This document shows positions 43,218 through 51,420 of a stretch of 55,834 nt of DNA, in pieces. Where the stretch lies: the NCBI GenBank assembly GCA_044350415.1, contig JBILHQ010000012.1, forward strand, positions 1 through 55,834, given 5' to 3'. This stretch comes from M3007 sp044350415. Its GTDB lineage: Bacteria; Bacteroidota; Bacteroidia; Chitinophagales; Saprospiraceae. The position numbers and the translations under genes were made by a program. A model generated the notes under the pieces. The model did not search any database. It was not told where the DNA came from and was given only the letters and a program-made list of their open reading frames with translations. Positions within the stretch are counted from its first letter, which is position 1; the number at the start of each line of letters is the position of its first letter.

Positions 43218-44297
43218 CTAATCGTCATCGCCGTCATCGTCTGTGTTAAAATCGGCCATCGCTGCTTTAGCGGCAGCCTGTTTGGACGGACTTCCGCCAG
43301 AGATGACCTTTTCTTTTATTTTTTGCTCCAGTTCAAGTGCCATTTCCGGGTTGTCCATCAGAAACTGTTTAGCGGCATCGCGACCCTGGGCAATTTTTGC
43401 GCCATTGTAACTATACCATGCACCGCTTTTCTGAATCAGGTCGAATTGTGCACCGAGGTCTACTATTTCGCCTGTTTTATTAATACCCTGCCCGAAAATA
43501 ATTTCGAACTCCGCTACGCGGAATGGCGGTGATAATTTATTTTTCACCACCTTTACTTTTACCAGATTACCGATCATATTTCCCTCTTTATCTTTCAGTG
43601 CCGCGCCACTCTTCCGAATGTCTAAGCGAACAGACGCATAGAACTTGAGCGCATTACCGCCGGTAGTGGTTTCCGGGTTACCGAACATCACACCAATTTT
43701 CTCCCGCAGCTGGTTGATAAAGATACAGCAACAGCCCGTACGGCCAATGGCTGAAGTAAGTTTACGCATTGCCTGGCTCATCAAACGGGCCTGAAGTCCC
43801 ATTTTAGAATCACCCATTTCACCTTCAATCTCTGCCCGGGGCACCAATGCCGCCACAGAGTCTACCACAAGAATATCGACAGCACCGGAACGAATCAAGT
43901 TTTCAGCAATTTCAAGTGCCTGCTCACCATTGTCCGGCTGACTGATCAGCAAATCATTGACATTAACGCCCAATGCTTCGGCATAAAACCGATCAAAAGC
44001 GTGTTCTGCATCGATAATGGCAGCAATGCCACCTCTTTTCTGACATTCTGCTACCGCATGGATAGCAAGGGTCGTTTTACCAGAAGATTCCGGCCCATAA
44101 ATTTCGATAATACGGCCTTTAGGTAATCCGAAACAACCGAGTGCAATATCTAATCCGAGTGATCCGGTAGGAATCACCTCCACTTCGACAGCCTGCTTGT
44201 CGCCAAGGCGCATAATAGTGCCTTTGCCGTAGGTTTTGTCCAGCCGCTCAATCGTGGCTTCTAATGTCTTGAGTTTGGCGTCTTTTTCGTTAGCCAT
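43218..44297 (-). CDS. recA: Recombinase A
   Basis: 359 residues, complete. It drives homologous strand exchange and SOS LexA cleavage. Walker A is GPESSGKTT and Walker B is DILVVDSVAALV. The loop L1/L2 region reads NQLREKIGVMFGNPETTTGG with the intact signature ALKFYASVRLDIRK. The C terminus is short and acidic (NTDDDGDDD), as usual. No intein is present. The mRNA leader is about 50 nt from the -7 box at 44347. A family A repeat follows its stop. Confidence 0.98.
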   Translation of the reverse strand: MANEKDAKLKTLEATIERLDKTYGKGTIMRLGDKQAVEVEVIPTGSLGLDIALGCFGLPKGRIIEIYGPESSGKTTLAIHAVAECQKRGGIAAIIDAEHAFDRFYAEALGVNVNDLLISQPDNGEQALEIAENLIRSGAVDILVVDSVAALVPRAEIEGEMGDSKMGLQARLMSQAMRKLTSAIGRTGCCCIFINQLREKIGVMFGNPETTTGGNALKFYASVRLDIRKSGAALKDKEGNMIGNLVKVKVVKNKLSPPFRVAEFEIIFGQGINKTGEIVDLGAQFDLIQKSGAWYSYNGAKIAQGRDAAKQFLMDNPEMALELEQKIKEKVISGGSPSKQAAAKAAMADFNTDDDGDDD

Positions 44298-44346
44298 GGT
44301 AGTGAAATTTTATGAAATTATGGTTAATTTGTGGCAAATGCCGTTG

Positions 44347-44354
44347 CAAAAGTA
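44347..44354 (-). promoter_or_regulatory. -7 box TACTTTTG for recA
   Basis: Exact TANNTTTG on the minus strand, 49 bp before the recA ATG. No LexA-type palindrome was recognised next to it. Confidence 0.55.
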
Positions 44355-44402
44355 AACAAATAATTTTACAAAAAAACATTTTGTTTATTTTTTTGAAAAA
44401 AA

Positions 44403-45305
44403 TTAAAAAAATGTTTCCTGGGCCACCCTGAATGTATTGGCATGGGCCTCTACAATATCGGCAATACGGGGTGAATAACCGCCTCCCATTGTCACTACGA
44501 CTGGCAGGCAGTTAGTGTGGCACCAACCGAGTACCATCTGGTCGCGTTCCCGAGAGCCCTGCCGGGAGATAGATAATCGGCCGAGTTTATCGGTCTCCAG
44601 GATATCCACACCACTTTGATAAAAGACAAAATCGGGCTGAAAAGTCTCGCCAATTTTATGCAAGTGTTCCTGTAAAAGGTGGAGATAAGGCTGGTCGGTC
44701 ATTCCGTCGGGCAGCTCCAAATCAAGGTCGGATAATTCTTTTCGCAGGGGGTAGTTGCGGGCACCGTGCATGGAAAAGGTAAATACCCGGGATTCACCGG
44801 CAAAAATCGCTGCTGTACCATTGCCTTGGTGCACATCAAGGTCAATGATCAGGATACGCCGGTTGGGCTCCCTGGCCAAAAGCCAGTTCGCAGCTACCGC
44901 CTGGTCATTCAGGCAGCAAAACCCTTCTCCCCGATCAGCAAAAGCGTGGTGCGTACCGCCCGCAATATTCATGGCCACGCCGTATTCCGTTGCAAAATCC
45001 ACGCAGCGCACTGTACCAGCAGAGATGTGTCTGCCTCGTTCAATAAATTTTTCGGTAATCGGAAAACCAATCGCGCGTTCTTCGCTTTTCGAAAGGGTAA
45101 CATGGATGAGTTTTTCCCAATATGCTTTGTCATGGGTCAATAGGGCCGTCGCCTCGTCCAGCAGGTCGGGATGAAAAAAATGCTCTGGGGTTACCGTACC
45201 TTCATAGAGCAGTTGTTCACCCAGTAACTCATACTTAAGCATCGGAAAACGATGGCCATCAGGAAGTTCATACCGGTAGATCGGAGCGTAGGCGATTTTG
45301 AGCAT
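44403..45305 (-). CDS. Histone deacetylase-superfamily deacetylase
   Basis: 300 residues. The zinc-dependent arginase/deacetylase fold is shown by GGTHHAFADRGEGFCCLND (catalytic His pair), IIDLDVHQGNGTAAIF (zinc ligands Asp and His), and FYQSGVDILETDKLG (third zinc Asp). VVTMGGGYSP closes the site. Bacterial members deacetylate acetylated lysines, acetylpolyamines or similar amides; which one is unknown. hemC ends 2 bp before its ATG, so the two form an operon. Confidence 0.92.
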   Translation of the reverse strand: MLKIAYAPIYRYELPDGHRFPMLKYELLGEQLLYEGTVTPEHFFHPDLLDEATALLTHDKAYWEKLIHVTLSKSEERAIGFPITEKFIERGRHISAGTVRCVDFATEYGVAMNIAGGTHHAFADRGEGFCCLNDQAVAANWLLAREPNRRILIIDLDVHQGNGTAAIFAGESRVFTFSMHGARNYPLRKELSDLDLELPDGMTDQPYLHLLQEHLHKIGETFQPDFVFYQSGVDILETDKLGRLSISRQGSRERDQMVLGWCHTNCLPVVVTMGGGYSPRIADIVEAHANTFRVAQETFF

Positions 45306-45307
45306 AT

Positions 45308-46192
45308 TTACATTTTTTGGAGACTGGCCACCACTTTTTCAGCCAGCCCAAAATTCGTAGTCGACGACAAATGCACCCTTTTCATTTCATCGCCGCGTTG
45401 GCAGGCCGCATATACGTGAAAATTCCCCCCATCATCCTTATAGCAATAAACGCCTAATGGTAACTGGCAGCCGCCTTCCATCAATTGTAACGCCCGGCGC
45501 TCTACATTGGTGGCCGATGATATTTCCGGGTGATGGATTTGTTTAAAAATCCGGCGGGTGGCAAGGTCATCCCGATTGGTCTGCCAGGCCAGTACACCCT
45601 GGGCTGGTGCCGGAACGAATTCACTGGGATGCAATTGTACACTGACAAATTCGTCCAGCGGCAGTTCCAGTCGGCCCACCCCGGCTGCTGCCAGGAAAAT
45701 AGCATCAAAATCGCCGGTCCGAAGTTTTTCGAGCCGGGTTGGCACATTGCCCCGAATATCTTTCAATACCACATCAGGCCGGTAATCGGCCAATTGCGCT
45801 TTCCTGCGGGCCGCTGAAGTGCCCACAATTGCACCTTCTTTAAGTTGAAATATTTTTCCTGCCTCCGCTACCGCTTTCCTGACAATCAGCAAATCCGACG
45901 GATTGTCGCGGTAGGAAACTGCCGTAATGGCCAGTCCTTCGGGTTGTTCGGTAGGCAGATCTTTCATGGAATGGACGGCCACATCAATTTCGCCACGCAA
46001 CAGCGCGTCTTCGATTTCTTTGGTAAAAAAGCCTTTTCCTTCCATTTTATCAAAGCCCAGGTGCTGGATCATATCGCCCCGGGTTTTGATGATCACCAGC
46101 TCGCTCTCCACCCCAACTCGCTTCAACTCTGCCTGGGTGAACACTGCCTGCCATAAAGCCAATTTACTACCTCTTGTTCCTATTTTTATCAT
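45308..46192 (-). CDS. hemC: Hydroxymethylbilane synthase (porphobilinogen deaminase)
   Basis: 294 residues. It joins four porphobilinogen units to hydroxymethylbilane in the tetrapyrrole pathway. IGTRGSKLALWQ starts the protein; the mobile domain has HSMKDLPTEQPEGL; FDAIFLAAAGVGRL follows. The dipyrromethane cofactor attaches to the Cys of MEGGCQLPLGVY. Its upstream gap is filled by family B repeat copy 4, and a promoter was not found. The product would feed HemD, encoded at 34.6 kb. Confidence 0.95.
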   Translation of the reverse strand: MIKIGTRGSKLALWQAVFTQAELKRVGVESELVIIKTRGDMIQHLGFDKMEGKGFFTKEIEDALLRGEIDVAVHSMKDLPTEQPEGLAITAVSYRDNPSDLLIVRKAVAEAGKIFQLKEGAIVGTSAARRKAQLADYRPDVVLKDIRGNVPTRLEKLRTGDFDAIFLAAAGVGRLELPLDEFVSVQLHPSEFVPAPAQGVLAWQTNRDDLATRRIFKQIHHPEISSATNVERRALQLMEGGCQLPLGVYCYKDDGGNFHVYAACQRGDEMKRVHLSSTTNFGLAEKVVASLQKM

Positions 46193-46208
46193 GATTAATT
46201 GTTTATTT

Positions 46209-46326
46209 AGTCAGTTAGTCCCAGGTCCCTAGCGTGTGCCGCAGGCATTTCGATTTTTTTGAGTGGCCGCCCTGCTCGGGTTCCAATCTACGGACTCGGG
46301 ACTAACGGACCTGGGACTAACTGACT
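46209..46326. repeat. Palindromic repeat, family B copy 4, running into kynureninase
   Basis: Perfect 20-bp arms: AGTCAGTTAGTCCCAGGTCC (46209-46228) with its complement at 46307-46326. Bases 46288-46326 are translated as the last 12 residues (SQLVPGPLVPSP) and the TAG stop of kynureninase. The interior, including GTGTGCCGCAGGC, is not clearly paired. Confidence 0.8.
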
Positions 46327-47568
46327 CACCATATACACATCTTCGAATGAATTATACAGTGGTACTGGTGCAAAACGGATTACATTAGGTTCGCGCCAGT
46401 CGGCAATGACACCATTACTACTCAGGTGGTCAAATATGGATCTGCCATCGTGAAGCATCAGGAGCGACAATTGGCAACCGCGTTGTTGTGGGTCGCTAGG
46501 GGTAATAATTTTAAATAGTTTGCCTTCCGGGTCTGCTTTTTTCAGGAGGAATTCGAGGTAAGCCGTTAAGTGTACACTTTTTTCGCGCAAACGGTCAATT
46601 CCTGCTTCTTCAAAAATGGCTAAGCTGGCCAAATGTGCAGCGGATGCAAAAATCTGAGCATTACTCAGTTGCCAACCATCGGCACCATACATCGGCTTGA
46701 ACCCTTTGCGCATCTGGAAGCGCTCCTCTTCGTCGTGGCCCCACCATCCTGCAAAACGCGGCAAAGATGGATCGGCGGCATGACGTTCATGAACAAAAAC
46801 ACCTCCCGGGCCTCCCGGACCTGAATTGAGGTATTTATAACTGCACCAAACCGCAAAATCAGCACCCCAGTCGTGCAGGCGCACCGGCACATTTCCGGCA
46901 GCATGTGCCAGATCAAAACCTGCATAAGCACCTACCCGATGTGCGGCATCGGCAATAGATTCGAGATCGTAATATTGTCCAGTGTAATAATTTACACCAC
47001 CAAACATAACGACTGCCACTGTATCGCCATATCGTTCAATTGTTGCAATAATATCTTCATTTCTGAGCGTTTCTTCTCCTTCCCGGGGGGCAATTTCAAC
47101 AATCGCGTCGAGTGGATCGAAGCCGTGAAAACGGGCCTGTGTTTCCATTGCATACTGATCGCTGGGAAATGCGCCTGCTTCCATGACAATCCGGAACCGC
47201 TGCGGAGTAGGTTTGTAAAAAGACACCATCATCAGGTGCAAATTCACCGTTAAGGTATTCATCACGACCACCTCTTCCGGGAGAGCACCCACAACCCTTG
47301 CACCTTGCGCTTTCAGGAACTTATGGTAATACATCCAGGGTTTGTCGCCGCGGAAATGCCCTTCCACGCCATATTCGGCCCAGTGATCAAGTTCGGCTAA
47401 TAATGCACCACGCGTTGATTTGGGTTGTAAACCCAGGGAATTACCACATAGATATACCGCATTTTGGCCATTATGCTGAGGAAAAAAGAACCGGTCGCGG
47501 AACAGGCGGAGCGGATCGGCGGCATCGGCAGCCTGTGCAAAGGCAAGAGTATCATTGAAATCCACCAT
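46288..47568 (-). CDS. kynU: Kynureninase
   Basis: About 426 residues from ATG 47566-47568 (MVDFNDTLAFAQ), or 432 if from 47586 inside the rhomboid gene. PLP enzyme cleaving kynurenine or 3-hydroxykynurenine to (hydroxy)anthranilate and alanine, in tryptophan catabolism or de novo NAD synthesis. YLCGNSLGLQPKSTR is at the start and DLAHAAGNVPV holds the PLP Asp. CSYKYLNSGPGGPGG holds the PLP lysine, and FAGWWGHDEEERFQM follows. The usual C terminus ends soon after NSFEDVYMV; here a family B repeat adds a foreign tail. It is the last gene of mutL-rhomboid-rhomboid-kynU. Confidence 0.93.
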   Translation of the reverse strand: MVDFNDTLAFAQAADAADPLRLFRDRFFFPQHNGQNAVYLCGNSLGLQPKSTRGALLAELDHWAEYGVEGHFRGDKPWMYYHKFLKAQGARVVGALPEEVVVMNTLTVNLHLMMVSFYKPTPQRFRIVMEAGAFPSDQYAMETQARFHGFDPLDAIVEIAPREGEETLRNEDIIATIERYGDTVAVVMFGGVNYYTGQYYDLESIADAAHRVGAYAGFDLAHAAGNVPVRLHDWGADFAVWCSYKYLNSGPGGPGGVFVHERHAADPSLPRFAGWWGHDEEERFQMRKGFKPMYGADGWQLSNAQIFASAAHLASLAIFEEAGIDRLREKSVHLTAYLEFLLKKADPEGKLFKIITPSDPQQRGCQLSLLMLHDGRSIFDHLSSNGVIADWREPNVIRFAPVPLYNSFEDVYMVSQLVPGPLVPSP

Positions 47569-47569
47569 C

Positions 47570-48508
47570 TTACTTTTTACTGGCATCGTAAAGAAAATCT
47601 TTTTCCTCCTGCGTGAGTTGGTCGAAGCCCTGTTGTTTTATTTTATCTAAAATGACATCTAATTTTTCCTGGTGTGTCCGGGCATCGCCAGTGGGAGGCG
47701 GACCGGGGCGTTGTTGTGCCATCCGGTTGTGGGTGACTTTCATTTTAGGCTTGGGCCGTGCATTGGTGCCTATTTTACGGGCACTGTAAAATAGCGATTG
47801 AATGCGGTTCAATAAACGATTGACTGGCTCAGACCAGTCTTTGCGATCACGAAGGGCGTAAACAAACATCAGTCCGAAAACAAAACCGCCCAAGTGTGCA
47901 GCATGGCCGCCAGCATTGGGCATGCCGGATACTCCAACCAGATCGAGCAACACCATGATCAGCACAATATACTTCAACTTCACCTCCCCGAGAAACATCA
48001 GTCCCACGCGGTAATCGGGTGCCAGCATCAGCGATGCGCCGCCGAATGCCATTACCGCCGCCGAAGCACCTAGGGCATGACTGCCGATAGAAGCCGGCAT
48101 CAGATTGGCAGAAATGAAATACAACAATCCTCCAGCCAGCCCCCCCATAAGATAGATGGGTAAAACCCTTTGATCGCCGATCAGGTCACCTGTAATCGTC
48201 CCAAAAATGGATAACCAAATCATATTACCCACTAAATGCCAGAATCCTTCGTGCAAAAACACGCTGGTAATAGGTGTCCAGATATGCTTCAGCAACTCCA
48301 GCCAATCGGAAGGCATGCAAAATTTATGAAGAATATCCCAGAATATGAGATATCCGCCTTCCATACCGCCGGCAGCTACATTGGCCCCCAGATGGAGTAT
48401 TTGCACCAGTACGAACACCAGTACATTCACTAAAATGAGTTTTCGCACCATATTACCCATGCGAAAACCATATTCCAAATCTTTCCAGATTGAATTAAAG
48501 AGCGACAT
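47570..48508 (-). CDS. Rhomboid-family intramembrane serine protease (long form)
   Basis: 312 residues. Six membrane helices (about 20-225) with the rhomboid hallmarks: FLHEGFWHLVGNMIWL, the nucleophile Ser in GASAAVMAFGG and the catalytic His in GGHAAHLGGFVFG. A soluble tail (about 230-312) is basic then Pro-rich and ends with a short helical segment (LDVILDKIKQQGFDQLTQEE). It would cleave transmembrane substrates. It sits directly after a second rhomboid gene (48 bp) and before kynureninase (1 bp). Confidence 0.92.
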   Translation of the reverse strand: MSLFNSIWKDLEYGFRMGNMVRKLILVNVLVFVLVQILHLGANVAAGGMEGGYLIFWDILHKFCMPSDWLELLKHIWTPITSVFLHEGFWHLVGNMIWLSIFGTITGDLIGDQRVLPIYLMGGLAGGLLYFISANLMPASIGSHALGASAAVMAFGGASLMLAPDYRVGLMFLGEVKLKYIVLIMVLLDLVGVSGMPNAGGHAAHLGGFVFGLMFVYALRDRKDWSEPVNRLLNRIQSLFYSARKIGTNARPKPKMKVTHNRMAQQRPGPPPTGDARTHQEKLDVILDKIKQQGFDQLTQEEKDFLYDASKK

Positions 48509-48556
48509 TTTTTTATTTTTTGCCCAGGATCTCTCAGCACCCCGGGGCGGTTAGTT

Positions 48557-49207
48557 TTATCGGAGCCGAAAGCGATACCAAAGTAATATAATTAAAATAC
48601 CCGTCACAGCGCCACCCAAGTGTGCAAAATGCGCCACTCCCGTTGCCATTCCTCTAACGCCATAGATCAACTCCAGAAGCGCTGTGATCGGCACAAAATA
48701 CTTCGCTTTGATCGAAACTGGCGGAAAAAGCAAACTAATTACCTGATTGGGGAATAAATAGGCAAAAGCCGTAAGCACCCCAAAAATAGCGCCGGAAGCA
48801 CCCAACATTGGAATATTTGACAAAAGGGGATCGCCTCCGGTACTAGAAATTTGCCACCATTGCACACCAGCATAAAGCAAATAGGCCCCTACGCCGCACG
48901 ACAAATAATATAGTAAAAATCGTTTTTCACCCCACACCATTTCGATCATCGGACCAAAAAAGAATAAAGTCATCATATTGAACAGCAAATGCATTAAATC
49001 GGCATGCATAAACATGTAAGTAGCAATCTGATAAGGTTCAAAATGAGCAGAACCCGGCAAATATGCTGCTAAAGCAAACCTCCCTATTTCTCCGGACATT
49101 TCACCGTCACCCATTAAAAGGTTGGTGCCGAAAAACATCAGCACATTAATGATAATTAAATGGCGGACGATTCCGCTGAATGGTTGGTTAAAGCTAAATT
49201 GTGGCAT
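48557..49207 (-). CDS. Rhomboid-family intramembrane serine protease (short form)
   Basis: 216 residues, about six membrane helices. The signature HADLMHLLFNMMTLFFFGP, catalytic MLGASGAIFGVLTAF (GASG Ser) and VAHFAHLGGAVTG (His) are intact. It has no soluble tail. With the neighbouring long form it makes a tandem pair, the result of an old duplication as the two share little outside motifs. mutL ends 24 bp upstream. Confidence 0.93.
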   Translation of the reverse strand: MPQFSFNQPFSGIVRHLIIINVLMFFGTNLLMGDGEMSGEIGRFALAAYLPGSAHFEPYQIATYMFMHADLMHLLFNMMTLFFFGPMIEMVWGEKRFLLYYLSCGVGAYLLYAGVQWWQISSTGGDPLLSNIPMLGASGAIFGVLTAFAYLFPNQVISLLFPPVSIKAKYFVPITALLELIYGVRGMATGVAHFAHLGGAVTGILIILLWYRFRLR

Positions 49208-49231
49208 AATGTCCTGGTATCTCCTTTTTTT

Positions 49232-51175
49232 CTACCTGTCAAATTTTTTATTTAACTCCTCTAACTCCAAAGTGATAAAACAGTTTCGACCAAACGGACT
49301 TTTGTATGGAATAGCGCACGCAAATAACTGATCAATGATATCCTGCATTTCCTGTACAGCAAGTGATTGGCCGCGTTTTATTGCGGCATTCCGGGCCATA
49401 GCACGCGCTATATTCTCTGTAGTACCCAGATCAAGCGACATGTTATTGCGATACTGGTCCAGCATTTTTTCCACCAACGCCATTTCGTCAAAACCAGAAG
49501 GCAAATCAGCGGGGCGCCCGTGAATAACAAATGCATTGCCACCGAATTCGGCAATATCAAAGCCCAGTCGGTTTATATCCACCAGAATTTCGCGGAGTAA
49601 CGCAGCGTCGGCGGGTGCCATTTCCAAAGTTCGGGGAAATAATGCCGTTTGGGTGGCAATGGGCTGGTCGCGCAGGGCCTCCATATACCGTTCATACAAG
49701 ATGCGTTCACTGGCCGTCTGCTGGTCAATGAGTAAAAATCCAGACTTGATATGGCTTACAATATATTGACTATGAATTTGGTACGGCTCTTTTTTGGCTT
49801 TAGTAAAATTGCCTTCTGCGTCGTCAATGGCCATTATATCCATTTCGCCTTCCTGAGAAGCCCCCACTCGGGATTCCATGTTTTGTGAGCCCACTTCTGA
49901 GGTGTCCGATTGACCGGCCAGCCATTGCTCTATATTAACAACAACATTTTCGCCTGATGGCTCATCAGAAGGCTCCGTATTTTCTCTTTTTACCAGATCA
50001 AGTCCTTCATACAGCCGTTGCCAGTTGCGCAGGTTATTGTCGTGTCTGCGCTCATCACCCGAAGAACTGCCAGAAGCCCCTGACGGGTATTCTGAAATGG
50101 TTCGGGGCGCTGAAGGGTGTTGTGGCACATGATTTCTGGAAGATACAAACCCCGAATCCTGTTCAAAATCGAGTGTTGGCGTTACATTGTGCGAACCCAA
50201 AGCGTGGCGTACACTTACCTTGAGAATATTATAAGTCAGCTTTTCATCGTCAAATTTTATTTCCTGCTTAGTCGGGTGAATATTAATGTCCAGGTGTTCC
50301 GGGTCGAGGTCGAGAAATAAGACATACAACGGATAGTGCCCTTCCGGAATCAAATCTTCATACGCGCTAAAAACCGCATGGTGTAAATAGGCGCTTTTAA
50401 TGAAGCGGTTATTGACAAAAAAGAATTGCTCCCCCCGCGCTTTTTTGGAATAATCCGGTTTGCCCACAAAACCGTGAATGCGCAGCATATCCGTTTCTTC
50501 CTGCACCGGCACTAGTTTTTTATTAATGACATCACCGAATATTTTTACAATCCGCTGCCGGAGATTGCCGGCAGGCAGGTGAAAGATTTCCAGGTCATTT
50601 TGATGCAAACTGAAAAAGATATCGGGATTGGCCAGCGCCACGCGTTGAAATTCATCCAGCACATGCCGCATCTCAATAGCATCGCTTTTCAGAAAATTGC
50701 GTCGGGCTGGAACACTAAAAAACAGATTTTTTACAGTAAAGGAGGTTCCTTGGTTCGCTTGACAAGGCTCCTGGCTCACCACCGATGAATTCTGAATAAT
50801 AACACAGGTACCCAATTCGTCCGTATTCCGGCGCGTGCGCAGTTCTACCTGGGCTACTGCGGCGATCGAAGCCATGGCTTCTCCGCGGAATCCCATGGTC
50901 CGAATAGCAAAAAGATCCTGGGAGGTATGTATTTTAGAGGTGGCGTGTCGTTCAAAACACATCCGGGCATCGGTTTCAGACATGCCGCAACCGTTGTCGG
51001 AAACCTGGATAAATGATTTGCCCGCATCCTTGACCACCAGCCTGATTTGCGTGGCTCCGGCATCTACAGCATTCTCCAGCAATTCTTTTACTACCGACGC
51101 AGGTCGTTGAACGACCTCGCCAGCGGCTATTTGGTTTGCTACATTTTCGGGTAAGAGTTGAATGACGTCTGCCAT
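49232..51175 (-). CDS. mutL: DNA mismatch repair protein MutL
   Basis: About 647 residues from ATG 51173-51175 (MADVIQLLPENVANQ). The GHKL ATPase motifs are LLENAVDAGA, VSDNGCGM and GFRGEAMASIAAVA. The C-terminal dimerisation part has LLIDQQTASERILYER where nicking MutLs have DQHAxxERxxYE, so the metal-binding His is Gln. SPFGRNCFITLE stands where CPHGRP is found. Whether this protein nicks DNA is unclear; variants of this kind may be normal for the phylum. First gene of the apparent operon with the rhomboids and kynU. Confidence 0.95.
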   Translation of the reverse strand: MADVIQLLPENVANQIAAGEVVQRPASVVKELLENAVDAGATQIRLVVKDAGKSFIQVSDNGCGMSETDARMCFERHATSKIHTSQDLFAIRTMGFRGEAMASIAAVAQVELRTRRNTDELGTCVIIQNSSVVSQEPCQANQGTSFTVKNLFFSVPARRNFLKSDAIEMRHVLDEFQRVALANPDIFFSLHQNDLEIFHLPAGNLRQRIVKIFGDVINKKLVPVQEETDMLRIHGFVGKPDYSKKARGEQFFFVNNRFIKSAYLHHAVFSAYEDLIPEGHYPLYVLFLDLDPEHLDINIHPTKQEIKFDDEKLTYNILKVSVRHALGSHNVTPTLDFEQDSGFVSSRNHVPQHPSAPRTISEYPSGASGSSSGDERRHDNNLRNWQRLYEGLDLVKRENTEPSDEPSGENVVVNIEQWLAGQSDTSEVGSQNMESRVGASQEGEMDIMAIDDAEGNFTKAKKEPYQIHSQYIVSHIKSGFLLIDQQTASERILYERYMEALRDQPIATQTALFPRTLEMAPADAALLREILVDINRLGFDIAEFGGNAFVIHGRPADLPSGFDEMALVEKMLDQYRNNMSLDLGTTENIARAMARNAAIKRGQSLAVQEMQDIIDQLFACAIPYKSPFGRNCFITLELEELNKKFDR

Positions 51176-51196
51176 GGCTATAAAAAAAAAAGCGCA

Positions 51197-51204
51197 CAAA
51201 GATA
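51197..51204 (-). promoter_or_regulatory. -7 box TATCTTTG for mutL
   Basis: Exact TANNTTTG on the minus strand, 21 bp before the mutL ATG. It supports the 51175 start over the further upstream codon at 51223. Confidence 0.55.
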
Positions 51205-51249
51205 CCGATAAAAAAGCTGTCAAATGCGCTTTTCTGAATATTCCCTGCT

Positions 51250-51257
51250 TACTTTTG
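51250..51257 (+). promoter_or_regulatory. -7 box TACTTTTG for the 42-aa gene
   Basis: Exact TANNTTTG on the plus strand, divergent from mutL and 33 bp before ATG 51291. Confidence 0.45.
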
Positions 51258-51290
51258 CCGCGAATTAAAAAAGAACGCTTCTCGAAGTAT

Positions 51291-51419
51291 ATGGATAATA
51301 TTCAAAACACCCGCGGAAAAGGCTATTGCATGCTTTACTTAGTAATGTTTTTATTTCTTTTCACTGCTTTTGTACTAATGCTCTGCAATCGCGGAAGCCT
51401 CCTGGATTTCACGCGCTAA
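51291..51419 (+). CDS. Possible 42-aa single-span membrane protein
   Basis: Starts MDNIQNTRGKGYCMLYLVMF. One strong membrane helix covers about residues 14-33 (MLYLVMFLFLFTAFVLMLCN), with short polar ends. No family recognised. Its support is the promoter upstream, divergent from mutL, and the plausible topology. It ends 1 bp before the convergent barrel gene's stop. The longer frame from 51162 is less likely as it would begin inside mutL. Confidence 0.45.
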   Translation: MDNIQNTRGKGYCMLYLVMFLFLFTAFVLMLCNRGSLLDFTR

Positions 51420-51420
51420 A

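Noticed and set aside
43218..44297. Intein or frameshift in recA
   Set aside because: The reading frame is continuous with normal motif spacing and length.
46209..46326. Insertion sequence or MITE with 20-bp terminal inverted repeats
   Set aside because: No target-site duplication was identified and no transposase lies inside. Copies vary in interior and in number of units, so it is listed as a repeat only.
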